Shown here: piece after piece, positions 12,201 to 23,387 of the stretch | Numbering within the stretch: position 1 is the stretch's first letter | Layout of the letters: each line of letters starts with the position of its first letter | Source of the DNA: Micropterix aruncella | Taxonomy: Eukaryota > Arthropoda > Insecta > Lepidoptera > Micropterigidae | Direction of reading: 5' to 3' | Assembly (NCBI GenBank): GCA_944548615.1 | Contig: OX155957.1 | Location: forward strand, 5,135,376 to 5,199,375 | DNA: 64,000 nt | Notes under the pieces: generated by a model | Database searches by the model: none | What the model was told of the DNA's origin: nothing | What the model saw: only the letters and a program-made list of their open reading frames with translations | Position numbers and translations under genes: made by a program

Positions 12201-15200
12201 GTTTGATTCCCAGGGGAGACTGGTTGACCCAGTGTCCTACCCAGGCTCGCACCCCATGCGTGGAGGCCATCGGATGGGTGTTGACCCGTGAGTGTGACCG
12301 ACCCTGAACACATGGGTCATCGTGGCCACCTCATCATGGGCCCATTAGCTCCCAACTAAAGGTACAAATATAATATCAAATAAAATAACCAGACATATAA
12401 GGCTCTGTTTTTTTAAGTCATTTAATTAGGCACAATATTCAAAAAGTCATGGCCCTCGAATTCGGCCAGGTTAAAAATAGGTTGGCCTATCAGCGTCTCA
12501 TTGATGTTTTTTTTCAATCTTACGTCCTTTAGCTGTTTAACAGTGGTAGGGAGTAGATTATAGAATTCAGTGCTAAGGTATAAGTAGCTTTTCTGTACTT
12601 TTGCCAGTCGTATTAGGGGTACGCATAAAAGGGAGCTACCGCGGGTATGGTGCGAGTGAATGACCGCATTAATTGAAATTTCTGGGAGGTACTGTCTAGC
12701 ATACATTAAACACTGATATATAACATCAATTATTCGCGTCAAAGAACTTCTTATAATGCATTGTATAATTTATAGGGAGGCACAGGAGGCATGGCATCCA
12801 AAATCAAAGCTGGCGTACACGCTCTTGAAAGAGGAGTAACGTCAGTCATCTGCAACGGCATGAGAGACAACATCCTCCTGTCCGTGTTGGAAGGGGACAG
12901 GGTTGGTACGTTTTTCACAAAGAACGCCAGTTTGGACGGAGAAGAAAGCATCGAAGTTAAAGCTGTGCAAGGTGATCTTAATTTATTTTTGGTAATCTAT
13001 ATTGTGACACTGTTTAAATTTCTTTAAATGTGTCTTAGTTTATAGTTTCTTTAAAATATATTATCGATGTCGACTGCAAGTCTCCAGATTATGCTCATAG
13101 TAGTATTGTCGATTTCAGTAACTCCCCCCCCCCCCCCCCGAAGTCCTTTATATAAGTATCTAAATCTGGCTTATCGGCATGTCAAGGTTGAGTTGCTCTT
13201 TTACTGTCGCTCTTTCTTCTTTCATTATTTTTTGAATTTGTTTTCCCATTATCTTCTAATTGGGTATGTTTAGCATATCTTATTTCTGGAGCACTTTTCT
13301 CAGATTATTGGGTCTCGTTAGGTCTTGTCAGAGATCAGTCAAGTTTAATCTCTTATAGCGTAATATTTTGTAAGGTGTCTGGTTTAATCGCTATAGTATT
13401 GATACTCTGCCTCATTATAGCCTTGTATTGATACTCTTGACGGTTGAGGTTGGGAAAAATGTTCACTTTGCAGAGATTTTAAACTGTTTTATTTTTTTTC
13501 AGCACGAGCAGGTTCCCGAGTGCTGCAGAAGCTGACACCATCTGAACGCGCCAGTATTATCAATCGCCTCGCTGATCTGCTCATCGAAAAAGAGAAAGAG
13601 ATAATTACAGCGAACATGCGCGATAAAGAATTAGCCAGGAAGGAAGGCCTCCATAGGGCACTAATGTCGAGATTAACATTGACAAAGGCAAAACTCGAAA
13701 GCCTGGCAAGCGGCCTGAGGCAGATCGCGCAAGACAGCGACCGCTATCTGGGTAAAATCCTCAAGAAAACAGAAGTCGCAGAAGATTTAGAGTTGAACCA
13801 GATAACGATACCGATCGGAGTGTTGCTGGTTATCTTTGAATCGAGACCAGATTCCCTTCCACAGATTGCCGCTCTCAGTATCGCCACAGGCAATGGACTC
13901 CTTCTCAAAGGAGGGAAAGAAGCGAGGCATTCAAACCTCAAACTTGCTGAACTCGTTCAAGAAGCCTTGTCTATACATAAAGCGGAAGAAGCTGTCTCTC
14001 TAGTAAGCACGAGACAGGAGATCACAACGTTACTAGCCCTGGACAAACACATTGATTTAATAATCCCAAGAGGATCATCCCAACTCGTGCGATATATAGA
14101 AGAAAATACAAAGCACATTCCAGTACTAGGGCACACTGAAGGCATATGTCATGTATTCGTGGACAAAGCCGCAGATCCGAAGAAGGCTTTAAAAATCGTG
14201 AAAGACGCTAAGTGCGACTATCCCTCAGCCTGCAACGCCATGGAAACTCTCCTGCTTCACGAGGATTTGATGGCTGGAGAGCTCTTCTCCAACATCTGCA
14301 AGATGCTCAAATCGGAGGGGGTTAAAATACACTCTGGACCAAACCTGGCGAAATACTTAACTTTCGGCCCGCCTATAGCCGAATCGATGTTCAAAGAATA
14401 CGGCGCTTTGGAATGTTGCGTCGAAATCGTTAAGAATCTCGAAGAAGCCGTTGATCACATACACACTTACGGCAGCGGTCACACCGATGTCATCATCACT
14501 GAAGATGGTAAGTCTGGATTTTCCTTGCGAGATAGATTTTCTTTGCGAGAAATGAAATAAGAACAGCTGGTTTCAAAAATATTCAGGAGAATTTTGTCTT
14601 AAGTACAAACAGGGATGAAAGGATAAAATATCTATTTAATATTGAGCCACACTATAATAGGCGGAACGTGGCTGATATGTCTTTCCTCTATGACATTCTG
14701 TATAGCACAATAGACTCTCGTCCAGCTTTAACAGAGCGCCTTAGAAGTTCGCGAGTTTCAAGTTTGTTTCATGTGCCAAGATGTAATACCAGCCACTTCA
14801 GTAAATCCGCTATGATAACGTTACTCAGTTTGTTCAATGATGGGTTCAATGATCTTGGCAATTTTTGCTAGGCAAGAAGCCTTTTCTTTGTGCAGTCAGA
14901 TATATACCAGGGTGTTATGTACGCACCACTCCAACAAATTCGGATGTTCATTCGCACAACACGCGAAACAAACAAGACTTGCGTCCTTGCAAAGTGCGAC
15001 TAAGTAAGGTTAGAAATAGTTTCCTGTATCAGTCCAATATATTTTATAACAAGATTCCATTGTGCGTCAGGGGTCTTGGAGACGTTCAATTTAAGAGCAA
15101 GGTCCAGGATATACTTATTAAGAACCCAATGTATTCTGTTAAGGACTTTGAGAGTATTGATTTTCCTAATCTTCTATAATTATTTATATTACAATCTTTT

Positions 15201-16132
15201 CTTATTTTTGATAATTTTTTTTTATTTTTTAAAATTGATTATTTACATTACTATTTACATTACAAGCATTGATTATCAAAGATGGATTATAATATAATAT
15301 ATTGACCATTTCTATTGCGACATTGTTATTGATTTAATTTTATATTTTTTATAATCTTAATTTTACTGTTTTATAACCGACTCTTCGTTTTTATACTTTG
15401 ACTATCTGCAGTATTTAAGCAGTTCCAATTATTTTAAAAAGATCTTAAATCTTTATTTTAAATTGAAATATTAATTGTTTTACAATTAAAAAATAATGGT
15501 CGATATTTTAAAAAAATATTATACCACATAAGGTATAATACCAGTTACTCAACTTGACTATACCAAGAGTAGGGATTCCTACCAACTGGCTTATTTAAAT
15601 AAATAAAAAATAAAAAAAATAAAAGCTTAGAATCTTTTACTAACCGAATGATTTTAAAAGATACGTACTTGTACAAACCATTATTTTTTTATTTATATAT
15701 ATGCACAAACACGTATGTGTTTAACAATATCGATCACAAACTTTCACCCCTCTCCCTTCCCCTCTTTAGGTCCAAGTTAGTTCGAATCATTTTTTTAGTA
15801 ATGTTGCTTCTTCTTCCACAGCTGCAACTGCAGAGAAGTTTCTCAAGGAGGTAGACAGCGCATGCGTGTTCCACAACGCCAGCACCCGCTTCGCCGACGG
15901 CTACAGATTCGGCCTAGGTGCAGAAGTAGGCATCTCGACTGGCAGGATCCACGCGAGGGGTCCAGTGGGTGCTACAGGACTACTTTCCAGCAAATGGCAG
16001 CTCCGCGGCAAGGACCACACCGCCTCGGAGTTCGCCAGCGGTGACAGGCAATACGTACACAGAGATGTAGCCCCAGAAGCGATAAACGGATTTTCGACTC
16101 TTAACCTCTCGCAAAGGAATTCTGATGCGTAG
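6104..16132 (+). CDS. P5CS: Delta-1-pyrroline-5-carboxylate synthase, exons 3' part (N-terminus outside window)
   Basis: P5CS makes glutamate-gamma-semialdehyde/P5C from glutamate, the first steps of proline, ornithine and arginine-family synthesis. In animals it is a mitochondrial fusion of glutamate 5-kinase and gamma-glutamyl phosphate reductase. Six exons join in phase: 6104-6211, 7402-7557, 11170-11358, 12776-12971, 13503-14507 and 15822-16132 (654 aa plus stop). The kinase part shows [34 protein letters not shown] and [13 protein letters not shown]. The reductase part, from about residue 217, shows [16 protein letters not shown] and PSACNAMET, whose Cys (~460 here) is the expected catalytic residue. 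It closes with WNAST-like [20 protein letters not shown]. Metazoan P5CS is about 795 aa, so roughly 140 N-terminal residues, including any mitochondrial signal, lie to the left. No frameshift is seen. All five introns in the window contain repeats or low-complexity tracts. Confidence 0.95.
6331..6461. mobile_element. Palindromic MITE, 'GCCCGCTCTACACGTTGG' family (copy 1)
   Basis: The copy lies in a P5CS intron. The right arm TTGCCAACGTGTAGAGCGGGCAT is intact and the left arm 'ttagccaacatatgtgcc' is eroded. The interior 'tctctcgctgttcccatacattttt' matches the three tandem copies at 44.3-44.8 kb. Confidence 0.6.
7000..7190 (+). mobile_element. 5' fragment of the ~660-bp retroposon family
   Basis: The sequence runs 'ctacaacaggcgaacccgtcaccacag', 'aacgataatgatcgttctgtctccc' and 'gtagaagactttgg', collinear with the start of the copy at 11691. 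It then diverges near 'cgccccctggctaca'. It lies in a P5CS intron. Confidence 0.55.
7402..7557 (+). CDS. P5CS: P5CS exon b (kinase domain)
   Basis: The acceptor is 'ttttatag' and the donor GTGAGT. It holds 52 codons in phase 0, from [10 protein letters not shown] to TVIIPTNPN, including the kinase motif [12 protein letters not shown]. Confidence 0.9.
7690..7860. repeat. Fragment of an AT-rich dispersed repeat
   Basis: The block 'gataaacacataaaccac' and 'aatcgtgttttttattc' also occurs at 33540-33670 and, inverted, at 18180-18800. It lies in a P5CS intron. The family is non-coding and unclassified. Confidence 0.5.
9015..10582 (+). mobile_element. 5'-truncated LINE (CR1/Jockey-type) with (TTTGA)n tail
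   Basis: A 358-residue reverse-transcriptase frame (9018-10094) is intact to its stop. It shows [29 protein letters not shown] and the active-site box FADDT, followed by [12 protein letters not shown] and the family C-terminal region. The endonuclease and upstream RT parts are missing, so the copy is 5'-truncated, as usual for LINEs. A ~470-bp 3' UTR ends in TTTGATTTGATTTGATTTG near 10556-10580. It lies in the large P5CS intron in the same orientation as the gene. The element is probably immobile because the 5' half is gone. Confidence 0.85.
10583..11169. other. Intron remainder without recognised features
   Basis: A moderately GC-rich patch at 10640-10880 is followed by AT-rich sequence up to the acceptor of exon c. 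I recognise nothing specific in it. Confidence 0.4.
11170..11358 (+). CDS. P5CS: P5CS exon c (kinase domain)
   Basis: The acceptor is 'aaattacag' and the donor GTGAGT. It holds 63 codons in phase 0, from [16 protein letters not shown] to [17 protein letters not shown] and LITNVDGIY are typical of the amino-acid kinase fold of P5CS. Confidence 0.9.
11691..12353 (+). mobile_element. ~660-bp retroposon family, best-bounded copy with 14-bp target duplication
   Basis: The 663-bp element begins CTTGCGGTGTCAACTAC and ends GGGCCCATTAGCTCCC. It is flanked by an exact 14-bp direct repeat AACTAAAGGTACAA at 11677-11690 and 12354-12367. A duplication of that length suggests target-primed retroposition. 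There is no poly-A or simple-repeat tail and no real ORF. A GGTTTGATTCCC word near 12201, like a pol III B box, follows a possible A-box-like TGGCTTGCGCCG, but other copies keep this poorly. It lies in a P5CS intron. Related copies are at 600-1370, 7000-7190, 36137-36800, 36817-37483 and 50410-51056. Confidence 0.75.
12410..12750 (-). mobile_element. LINE 3' coding fragment
   Basis: The minus frame (12742-12422) reads [34 protein letters not shown]. This is the kind of C-terminal tail that follows the reverse transcriptase in Jockey-like LINEs, and a relative lies at 14940-15180. The fragment ends only 26 bp before exon d, so it has come right up to the splice acceptor. Confidence 0.6.
12776..12971 (+). 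CDS. P5CS: P5CS exon d (end of kinase domain)
   Basis: The acceptor is 'atttatag' and the donor GTGATC. It runs from [20 protein letters not shown] to SIEVKAVQ and leaves one base, so the next exon is entered in phase 1 (split Ala codon). Confidence 0.9.
12972..13502. other. Short P5CS intron with C16 tract
   Basis: The intron holds a run of 16 C at 13124-13139 and a T-rich acceptor region. Nothing else is recognised. Confidence 0.5.
13503..14507 (+). CDS. P5CS: P5CS exon e (gamma-glutamyl phosphate reductase core)
   Basis: The acceptor is 'ttttttttcag' and the donor GTAAGT. This 1005-bp exon carries most of the reductase domain, including [52 protein letters not shown] and the catalytic-Cys block [10 protein letters not shown]. 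It ends [11 protein letters not shown] with one base left over. Confidence 0.95.
14600..15625 (+). mobile_element. Two adjoining decayed LINE 3' ends
   Basis: From 14640 the frame reads [15 protein letters not shown]..., then [15 protein letters not shown], a reverse-transcriptase C-terminal tail ending in a stop at 14871. From about 14930 a different tail follows ([30 protein letters not shown]). The region closes with A-rich AAATAAATAAAAAATAAAA near 15595-15625. Both lie in the last P5CS intron and are 5'-truncated relics. Confidence 0.6.
15822..16132 (+). CDS. P5CS: P5CS exon f (C-terminus and stop)
   Basis: The acceptor is 'cttcttccacag'. The frame runs from [19 protein letters not shown] through [20 protein letters not shown] and KWQLRGKDH to a TAG at 16130-16132. 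The tail [10 protein letters not shown] is comparable in place to the short variable tails of other animal P5CS proteins. Confidence 0.95.
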
Positions 16133-17052
16133 GTTTTTAGACATAGGCAATAGACTACTATGAATATCTCAGAATCGGAGCCAGGTAGAACTCAAAATGG
16201 CACCGTTGACATAGATAGTACGATATATTGAATTTAGATGTGATATATTTTGATAGTATGTTTACAATTTAAGTTTTTTTTTAGAAAATATACAGTTATA
16301 AAAGAAAGCAAACATTTATTATTATATGTGCCCTAACATGGTGACTTCCTGGCGTCCGAAAGCACAGAACACGTCCATATTATATGTTCTGCAGTTTTAC
16401 GACTACTGCCACATACACTACGGTCCATCAGCGAGCCCAAGGTTTAATAATTTACCCCGATGTCCCAATGACCTCCAATCAATTGCGTTATGTAGTAGTC
16501 TAGCTACAAGTATATACCTACTGCTCTGCCAAATGAATACCGGGAATAGTTTTTTTTAAACAAAATAAAAGCTTAAGGACTACTACCCTAACAATCATAT
16601 CATATAATGAAAACTAAATGTAAATGTGCGAACGTTTTAATTACAAGTTTTATACTAATAAAGGACGAAAGTTTTATGTAAGTGGTTTTATATAATAATC
16701 CTCTATATCATATGAGAAATACCATCAGAAATATCTATAAAAACTAGCCAAAATGACGATAATGATTTTCTGATTCCGTTTATAAAATAACATATCCCAT
16801 TGTAAATTTATAAGACAGTAAGTTAATGAATTCTAGTAAACGTTGATAGGTTTTTCGTTTATTTAGTATTCTTCAACTCTTTGACTCCGATGTTAACGTT
16901 ATTCTCCTTTTATGACTATATAGCGGTTATTAAATTATTATCCTTACAGGTAAGGCCTTTTTGAGCCTTTTTACCGAATTTCGTCCGATATATAAAATTT
17001 GGGTTGTGTAAATAATGGCCACAAACCCGCATGTTTTATCGACCGTGTATAA
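16133..17052 (+). other. P5CS 3' UTR and downstream spacer
   Basis: The likely 3' UTR follows the stop. Candidate polyadenylation signals AATAAA are at 16564-16569 and 16655-16660. No further gene is visible before the hAT relic at 17061. Confidence 0.5.
16564..16569 (+). promoter_or_regulatory. Candidate P5CS poly(A) signal
   Basis: This is the first canonical AATAAA, about 430 bp after the P5CS stop. A second lies at 16655. The choice between them needs transcript data. Confidence 0.4.
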
Positions 17053-17060
17053 TACGTAAT

Positions 17061-17732
17061 CTAGGGAATGCAACCTCGGTATACCGAGATCTCGAAATAC
17101 CAAGATCTTGCACTAATTTTGCAAGATTAATCTTGCACCCAAAATCACGCGCAATCTCACAAGATTTGCGAGATCACGCAGCAGCACATTTCGTGACCAA
17201 ATTATATTTTATTAGAAGAAAAGTATATCGCTTTATCTGACTTAGGACTCGTGTTTCAGTCAGTTAAATTGGCAGTTAAGGTATTATGTCGGCAAGATTC
17301 AGATCTCTGAATCCACTGATCAGCTGAAACCACTTTGCGGTTAATGGGTACGAAAGAAAAAGAACTGAAAACACCAATAGCACAGAAGCTGGCTGATTCT
17401 ATGAACACTCGGATCCTTGAGCGCCGAACAGTTTTGACTAGAAGCATTGTTCAATTTGAGAGAAGATTTTGATTTGCTAGCTAATGATGAAACCTTTAAA
17501 TTTCCACCAAAATCTTTGATCAAGGGAGAGAGATACAGAAGCTGATCGAACGATTATATGGACAGAACCGAATCGACCGATCGAAAAAATCAAAATACTT
17601 ATAAATTATAAAAATATATATTGTTAATATTCTGCGAGATCTCGCAAAATACCGAGATCTTGCAAGACTGACCTCTTAAATTTTGCAAATACCGAGATTG
17701 AAGATTTTGCTGCAAGATTGCTGCATTCTACA
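17061..17732 (+). mobile_element. Internally deleted hAT transposon relic
   Basis: The left end is CTAGGGAATGCAACCTCGG and the right end, reverse-complemented, is TGTAGAATGCAGCAATC. Both run into 'aataccgagat'-like words. The flanks TACGTAAT and TACGCATC resemble an 8-bp target duplication (6 of 8 bases equal). Inside, 17370-17475 still encodes IAQKLADSMNTRILERRTVL, as in hAT transposases near the C-terminal half, then stops. Most of the transposase is gone. Confidence 0.6.
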
Positions 17733-18149
17733 TACGCATCCATCGCGCGACTAATTAATTAGAATAACATGACATGTGACACTTTCGCCATTTTAATAAC
17801 GCTCATCCTCGGCTCACCTGAAATATCATAACCTTAATTTGCGCATCGGTTGTTTGCCAATGTGGACGTGTGGACGAGTAGTATTTCGCAGCATGATTGT
17901 AATGTGGTCGAACGGTTGAACGGTCGTACCTATTCCAGTTAATATAAATGTTTCAAATAATATACATGAGACGAAATATGCATGTATAATAATATACATG
18001 ATATGATATAGATGATATAAATGATATACATAGAATATACATAATATACATGTTTCAAAAATATTTACAATAGAGACGAAAATATGAAAAATGGTCGTGT
18101 GAAGATATTTCTTTGGCCTTTGAAATTCCCATTAAATTTATATTTTACG
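17733..18149. other. AT-rich spacer with ATGATATA words
   Basis: Short ATACATGATATAGATGATATA-type repetitions occur at 17960-18060. No gene is visible. Confidence 0.4.
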
Positions 18150-19170
18150 GTTGCAGTTTACGAGAGAGAAACAAGTAATATAAAAGAATAAAAAACACGA
18201 CTGCTGTTACAGAAAGTCAACTATTGTATATATACAATACAATCAACTACTCCAGTAGATAGGCTTTCCTACACTTGAATGCGTCACAAAATTAAATGCT
18301 GAAAATTTTATTATTAAAAACATAACTGTCGTGATAGTTATCATGGCTGTAATATTATATTCAATATTACCTACATACAAATAATCAAAATATACTGATG
18401 TGAAGAGTCAGTAAGAATAATATATTAAAATAAAAATGCAAATTCAATGTAGAATTAAAAAAAATATTTTATTGTCAATCCAGCAATATGCCTTCCTATT
18501 TTTTTAAATGAATAGATGTATTATAAATTATATGAAAATTAGAATGTCAGCTATCATAATGTTTAAAACTTTACACATTTCATTACAACATGGAAAATAA
18601 ACTCAGAATTTTCAAACTCCCTTATACCATAAATTGGGTTTCTTACCAAATTATTTATAATTATCTTTTAAAATTGGTCCTCTCCAAGGCTCCTCTTCAT
18701 TTGCTCTGGAATCTTATTATAGTAGGTTTATCTCTGGTGTCTTATTATAGTATAATTATTTTTGTTACGGTTTTTTTGTGAAATATTTGTGGTTTATTAT
18801 CCATATAGATAGATGTATATTTCCGGAACATACTCAATCAGACTTTTTATTTAACACTAAACACGATATATTTATGTTAATTTATTAACATTTGGTCATT
18901 TAGACATGTATCTTTATTTACATTTGGACAGTGTTGGTACTCTATGACACTCGGGATGACATAACGATTCTAACAATATCACGCACTTCTAAATTGGTTC
19001 AAGCGTTTAGAAGTTAATGAATAGGTACAGGATTTGTTTAGTGCAATTACGTATTTTAATCATTTTCCAAAATTTTGGATAGGAATAAATTCGTAAGAAC
19101 CAAAACGGTAATTTAAAAATCGGTAATATTTTATGGAGTGTAATAATTTAACACTTTGTATGATTTATTT
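18150..19170 (-). repeat. Dispersed AT-rich repeat, inverted relative to 33180-33690
   Basis: The pieces 18157-18212 and 18780-19150 are the reverse complement, with about 80-90 percent similarity by eye, of 33190-33690. Examples are 'aaatcggtaatattttatggagtgtaata' and 'tatgttaatttattaacattt'. About 500 bp between the pieces has no counterpart and may be an insertion. It is non-coding and unclassified. Confidence 0.55.
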
Positions 19171-19889
19171 TGCTTAATAAATATTCCAAATATTTCTCTT
19201 CGTTACTAGGCGTACCGGATCTATTCCTGGCGGCCGCGAAGAGGAAGAATGAAAAAAAACTAAACTGTCAAATGATGAATGTCAACACGCACCGCGTGAC
19301 ACGGCGATTTATATTAGACGCTGATTTCTCCTTATATGAGAGTAAGGGGTCGCGGCACGTACCCTGTTACTCTCGGTTCAAGCGTTTAGAAGTTATGGTG
19401 GAATAAAGAAACGGAAAACATACATAGATGAATCCTGAACACATAAGACTCCTTTTGGGCAGTCGTGTAAAAAGACTTCATCATCAAAAAGGACTGGAAT
19501 CACATTCGGAGATGTTCAAAAGTAAAAGGTTTTATGTATGAGGCACTGACATTTTTATCGTGTGAAGGAACAACTTCTGACTGTTCAATTATAATCAAAA
19601 TTATTTCGATATCCGTTTTCGACGATCGGATAAAATTAATAATGAACACTCTTACATCGAAGATCACTTAACAAAAACAATCTTTATATAGTTTTTTTTT
19701 AAACTTTAGAAACACTGTTTTCTATCAATAAATCGACATGTTGCTCAACAGCCCCGGATCTACTATGGTTAATGGCGCCCCGTCCCTCCAGCCAATTTAA
19801 ATAAAAAACTCAAACTATACTGGGTGACATTTTTTGTGCCCCAGGAATAAAAACCCTTAAATAAGTTTGCACTCTTCATTACCTATTCT
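19171..19889. other. Unassigned spacer
   Basis: No gene or known element is recognised. The words 'cggttcaagcgtttagaagtta' at 19374-19395 repeat 19000-19015, so part of the dispersed repeat may extend here. Confidence 0.4.
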
Positions 19890-20240
19890 TATTTTTATTT
19901 ATTTGTTGAGTGGGGCTTTTCTAAGGTCTTTATGAGCCTTGTAACACTGCGACCATTGCTGATTTATTGTGTTCGCCACCTACTATAGTTCTGCGCTAAG
20001 CCTTGAGTCATTTAAGAATCGCAGCAGGCTTTTGGCGCCAGATTGTTTTACCTCCTCAGGTTGGAGGTAATGACCACCCAAAGTGGGTGTATCTTTTACG
20101 CATCAGCGGGCCACACTCGCACATGAGGTGCTGGGAAGTTTCCTCTGCTCCTTGGCAGAACCTGCACATTTTTGTTTCTTTCAGCTTGAGGTTAAACATG
20201 TGTTTGTTCAGGCCACAATGCCGCGTGAGCGACCTCACCA
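19890..20240 (-). mobile_element. 3' part of an RNase H-bearing LINE (split by insertion)
   Basis: The minus frame reads LVRSLTRHCGLNKHMFNLKL, then CRFCQGAEETSQHLMCECG. This cysteine/histidine tail follows the RNase H domain in I/R1/LOA-group LINEs. It continues the RNase H frame that stops at 23388, so the two pieces are one element separated by the LINE at 20241-23345. Confidence 0.7.
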
Positions 20241-23200
20241 GTATTTATTTATTTTATTTATTTATTGGAATTATTAAATTAACCATTTTACAATAAATAT
20301 AATATTAAAACAAATGGCAAAAACTTTCCTCTTTCATTCACTGGCTAGTGCTGGCCAACTGGGATATACCCGTTCCAGGGCAAGCAATTTGTTTTTTTAC
20401 ATTTAAATTTAAATTTAAAACGAGGGTCGTTGAACCAACCAAACACAATAATAAGAATGATAATTTTAAAATATATATAATAATAATAAATAATTATAAT
20501 AATAAAATTTACAATATTATATAGGAAATAGAATACTAAATACATTAGAATACACATATACACACATACATACATATATACACATAACTTCAAAGTATTC
20601 TATTACATCGATCATGGCATGGATAGATAAACGCTCTTCTTGCACCAGCCATTTATTTATTTTGCTTTTAAACACATAGTTAATAAGGGTTTCACATAAT
20701 GCAAAATACACTATGGTTAGCGTCCTGCGATCCAGAATACTCCTCAACTCTTTGAAAGTATAACCAAGGGTTCTCACTTTCTTTGACACTGCATTGACTT
20801 GCTCTTCCCATCGCAATTTATTGTCAACTACAATGCCTAGGTATTTGACTGTGGGGGATCTCTTTAGTGGTGCACAATTACACGAGGTTTCAGAGTGACA
20901 TTTGTGAATGTTTACGTGGTGATTTACTGTTGGCTGACCCCTATTAGTAGGGCTAAAAGTCATATAACTGGTTTTACTCACATTTAGTGTTAGTTTTGCA
21001 GTTTCTAGCCAATCACGAATCTCATTCATGCCCAAATTTGCTTTTGTGAGAGTACTGTCCCAATTTGATCCCTTAAAGATAACTACAGTGTCGTCAGCAT
21101 ATGAAATTATTTTTGCTGTCGGTAACTGGCAAAGATCATTTATATAAGTGAGGAAAAGTATGGGTCCCAGGACGCTTCCTTGCGGAACCCCATAGGTTAG
21201 TGGTTCAGCGTCACTAAAGTGGTTAAGAATCGACACAAACTGGACTCTGTTAGTTAAATAGCTCTGAAACCATTGGAGACTGGATGACGCTACACCTATT
21301 TTTTTAAATTGTTGTAGTAACCTATTATGAGGCACCGAATCAAAGGCTTTCGCCAAATCTAAAAATACTGCCAAGCACTTTTCTCCCTTGTCTATGCCTT
21401 GTACAAGAAAATCTGTTAAGGCTGAGATGGCGTTTGATGTCCATAAGCCTTCTCTAAAGCCAAATTGATTGTCTGACATAATAGCGTTTTCTCCTAAGAA
21501 TTTCATTAATCTTAATTTAGCCACCTTTTCAATAATTTTCGACATTGTATTCAGTATTGAAATAGGTCGATAATTATTCACCTGCAGTTTGTCACTCCCC
21601 TTAAAAATTGGTATTACTCTAGCAGTTTTCAAATCGCTCGGAAATACACCACTTCTAAAGCTAACGTTGATTATATGACTGATGGGTACGCTTATATATG
21701 ACTTAGTAATGACTGACTGACTTATTCTTTAGGCTTTCGATTATCTTCGTGACTTCAGCAGCATTAGTCGGTCTGAGATATAGTGAGGCCTGGTAGATAC
21801 CAGTATCATTACATGAATCAATTTCTTCATCCGTGACAAATTTTTTGGCTAACATAGGACCCACGCCACAAAAGTGTTTATTAATGTGATTTAGCACTTT
21901 TTTAGTATTATTTTGCAGGGTAACAACTTCATCCTCGATTTGGATTTTGGACAAAGACGAAGTTTTTTTATTTTTTGAATTTGATGCTTCTTTTATTATT
22001 TCCCATATTTTCTGAGGGTCTTCTTTCGAGTTTGAAATTTGCGTTTTGTAGAATCTTTGCTTCGTTATTTTAATTAAATTCTTACATATATTTCTATACC
22101 GCGTAAATTTTTGTTTTAAAATGAGGTCATCCGGTCGCTTTTTTAAGGTAGCGTGCATTTTATCGCGTTTGTGAATACTAAAGAGTAGACCCTTAGTGAT
22201 CCAAGGCTTTAGTTTTTTGTGTTTGTGTCTAATTTTAAAAGTTTCAATTGACGTATTTTTATTTACTATTTGACCTAACGAAGTGATAAATGCCCGATAT
22301 GTTTCATCTGTACTATGCAGAGAGAGCACAGGAGACCAGTCGTGACTGCTAATGTCTTTTAATATATTATCGTAGTTAATAGTTTTCTTTGTGAATTCAT
22401 GTTTATGTTCAGCCTCCTTCCTCCATTTCCCTACTTTAAATAATATTGTATAATGATCTGTAATAGAGTTTTGGAAGATGATCGTGGAAATCGTATTCTT
22501 AGAGCGAATCATAACATGATCAATACAAGTACCTACTACTATTATTGAATTCTCGCGTTGGCTGGACAACCTCTGGGCGGAGTCCATGTAGCATTAGAAG
22601 ATTGATATATTGGTCAGCTTGGATGTTTGCCTTCCCTTCTATTGAAATATTAAGATCTCCACAAAGTATTAAATTCTTTACGCTTCGATTTTCAATTAAG
22701 ACCCCGTCTAATTTTTTTATAAAATTTGTGATATTGTTATTTGATGGACTCCTATATACACAGAGTAGAGTTCTATCAATATCAATGTTAACCTGTAGAC
22801 AATTTGCTTCAGGGAGATTAATTTCTTGGACAGACATATAACTAAAACCTTCTCGTATATACACTACCACACCATCATTCTGAGTGTGGTTTAGCGTTGT
22901 GTGGTAGCATTCATATCCAGGAATGTGCTTGTCCCTAAAGTAGTGTCCATTCCAGGTCTCGGTGAGTATTAGAATATCTAGGTCAATTAGGAGACGCTCT
23001 AATAGAATAATAAATTGATCGTAATTTTTATTGAGACTTCTAATATTTAGACATAGACACTTGACTGTATCACCCTCGGACATAATCTCTCTGCACAACA
23101 ATACGTTTGATGTGACGTGTCTGTTTTCAGTACTATTATTCAAAAAATTCATGTAATCCATTGCAATACAACAGTAATCATTATAGTTTTGATAAGCAGT

Positions 23201-23345
23201 TTTAGCAACATTTTGTTAAGACTTTTAGTTAGTTTGTAGAGCGATATCATATCACAACCAATGCAGATCAAGAATATTTTCGATGTAGGGTATGAATATA
23301 AGTAGGTAGTTTTTAAAATAGTCGTTAAGATTAAACTAATATTCA
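20241..23345 (-). mobile_element. Nearly full-length CR1/Jockey-type LINE, inserted in another LINE
   Basis: Reading on the minus strand, an endonuclease frame (23161-22520) has LCLNIRSLN, ILTETW and LILCGDLNI. A central frame (22587-21703) begins at CIDHVMIRSKN and ...SITDHYTILF. The RT frame (21632-20517) has FKGSDKLQVNNYRPISILN, GFREGL, LDLAKAFDSV, GVPQGSVLGPILFLTYINDL and SYADD. Frame changes near 22540 and 21660, and loss of sequence after CETLINYV near 20660, show it is defective. An AAATAAAT-rich tail at 20241-20270 marks the 3' end. The copy is far longer than the other LINE relics here. Confidence 0.85.
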
Positions 23346-23387
23346 AAATATCTCTGATAATGCCAAACTGCGGCAGATTGTTCCTAT

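Noticed and set aside
11697..12313. Open frame of 169 codons (11697-12206) and a minus frame at 12053
   Set aside because: Frames are open because the ~660-bp retroposon is GC-rich; other copies (36.1, 36.8, 50.4 kb) do not conserve either reading frame.
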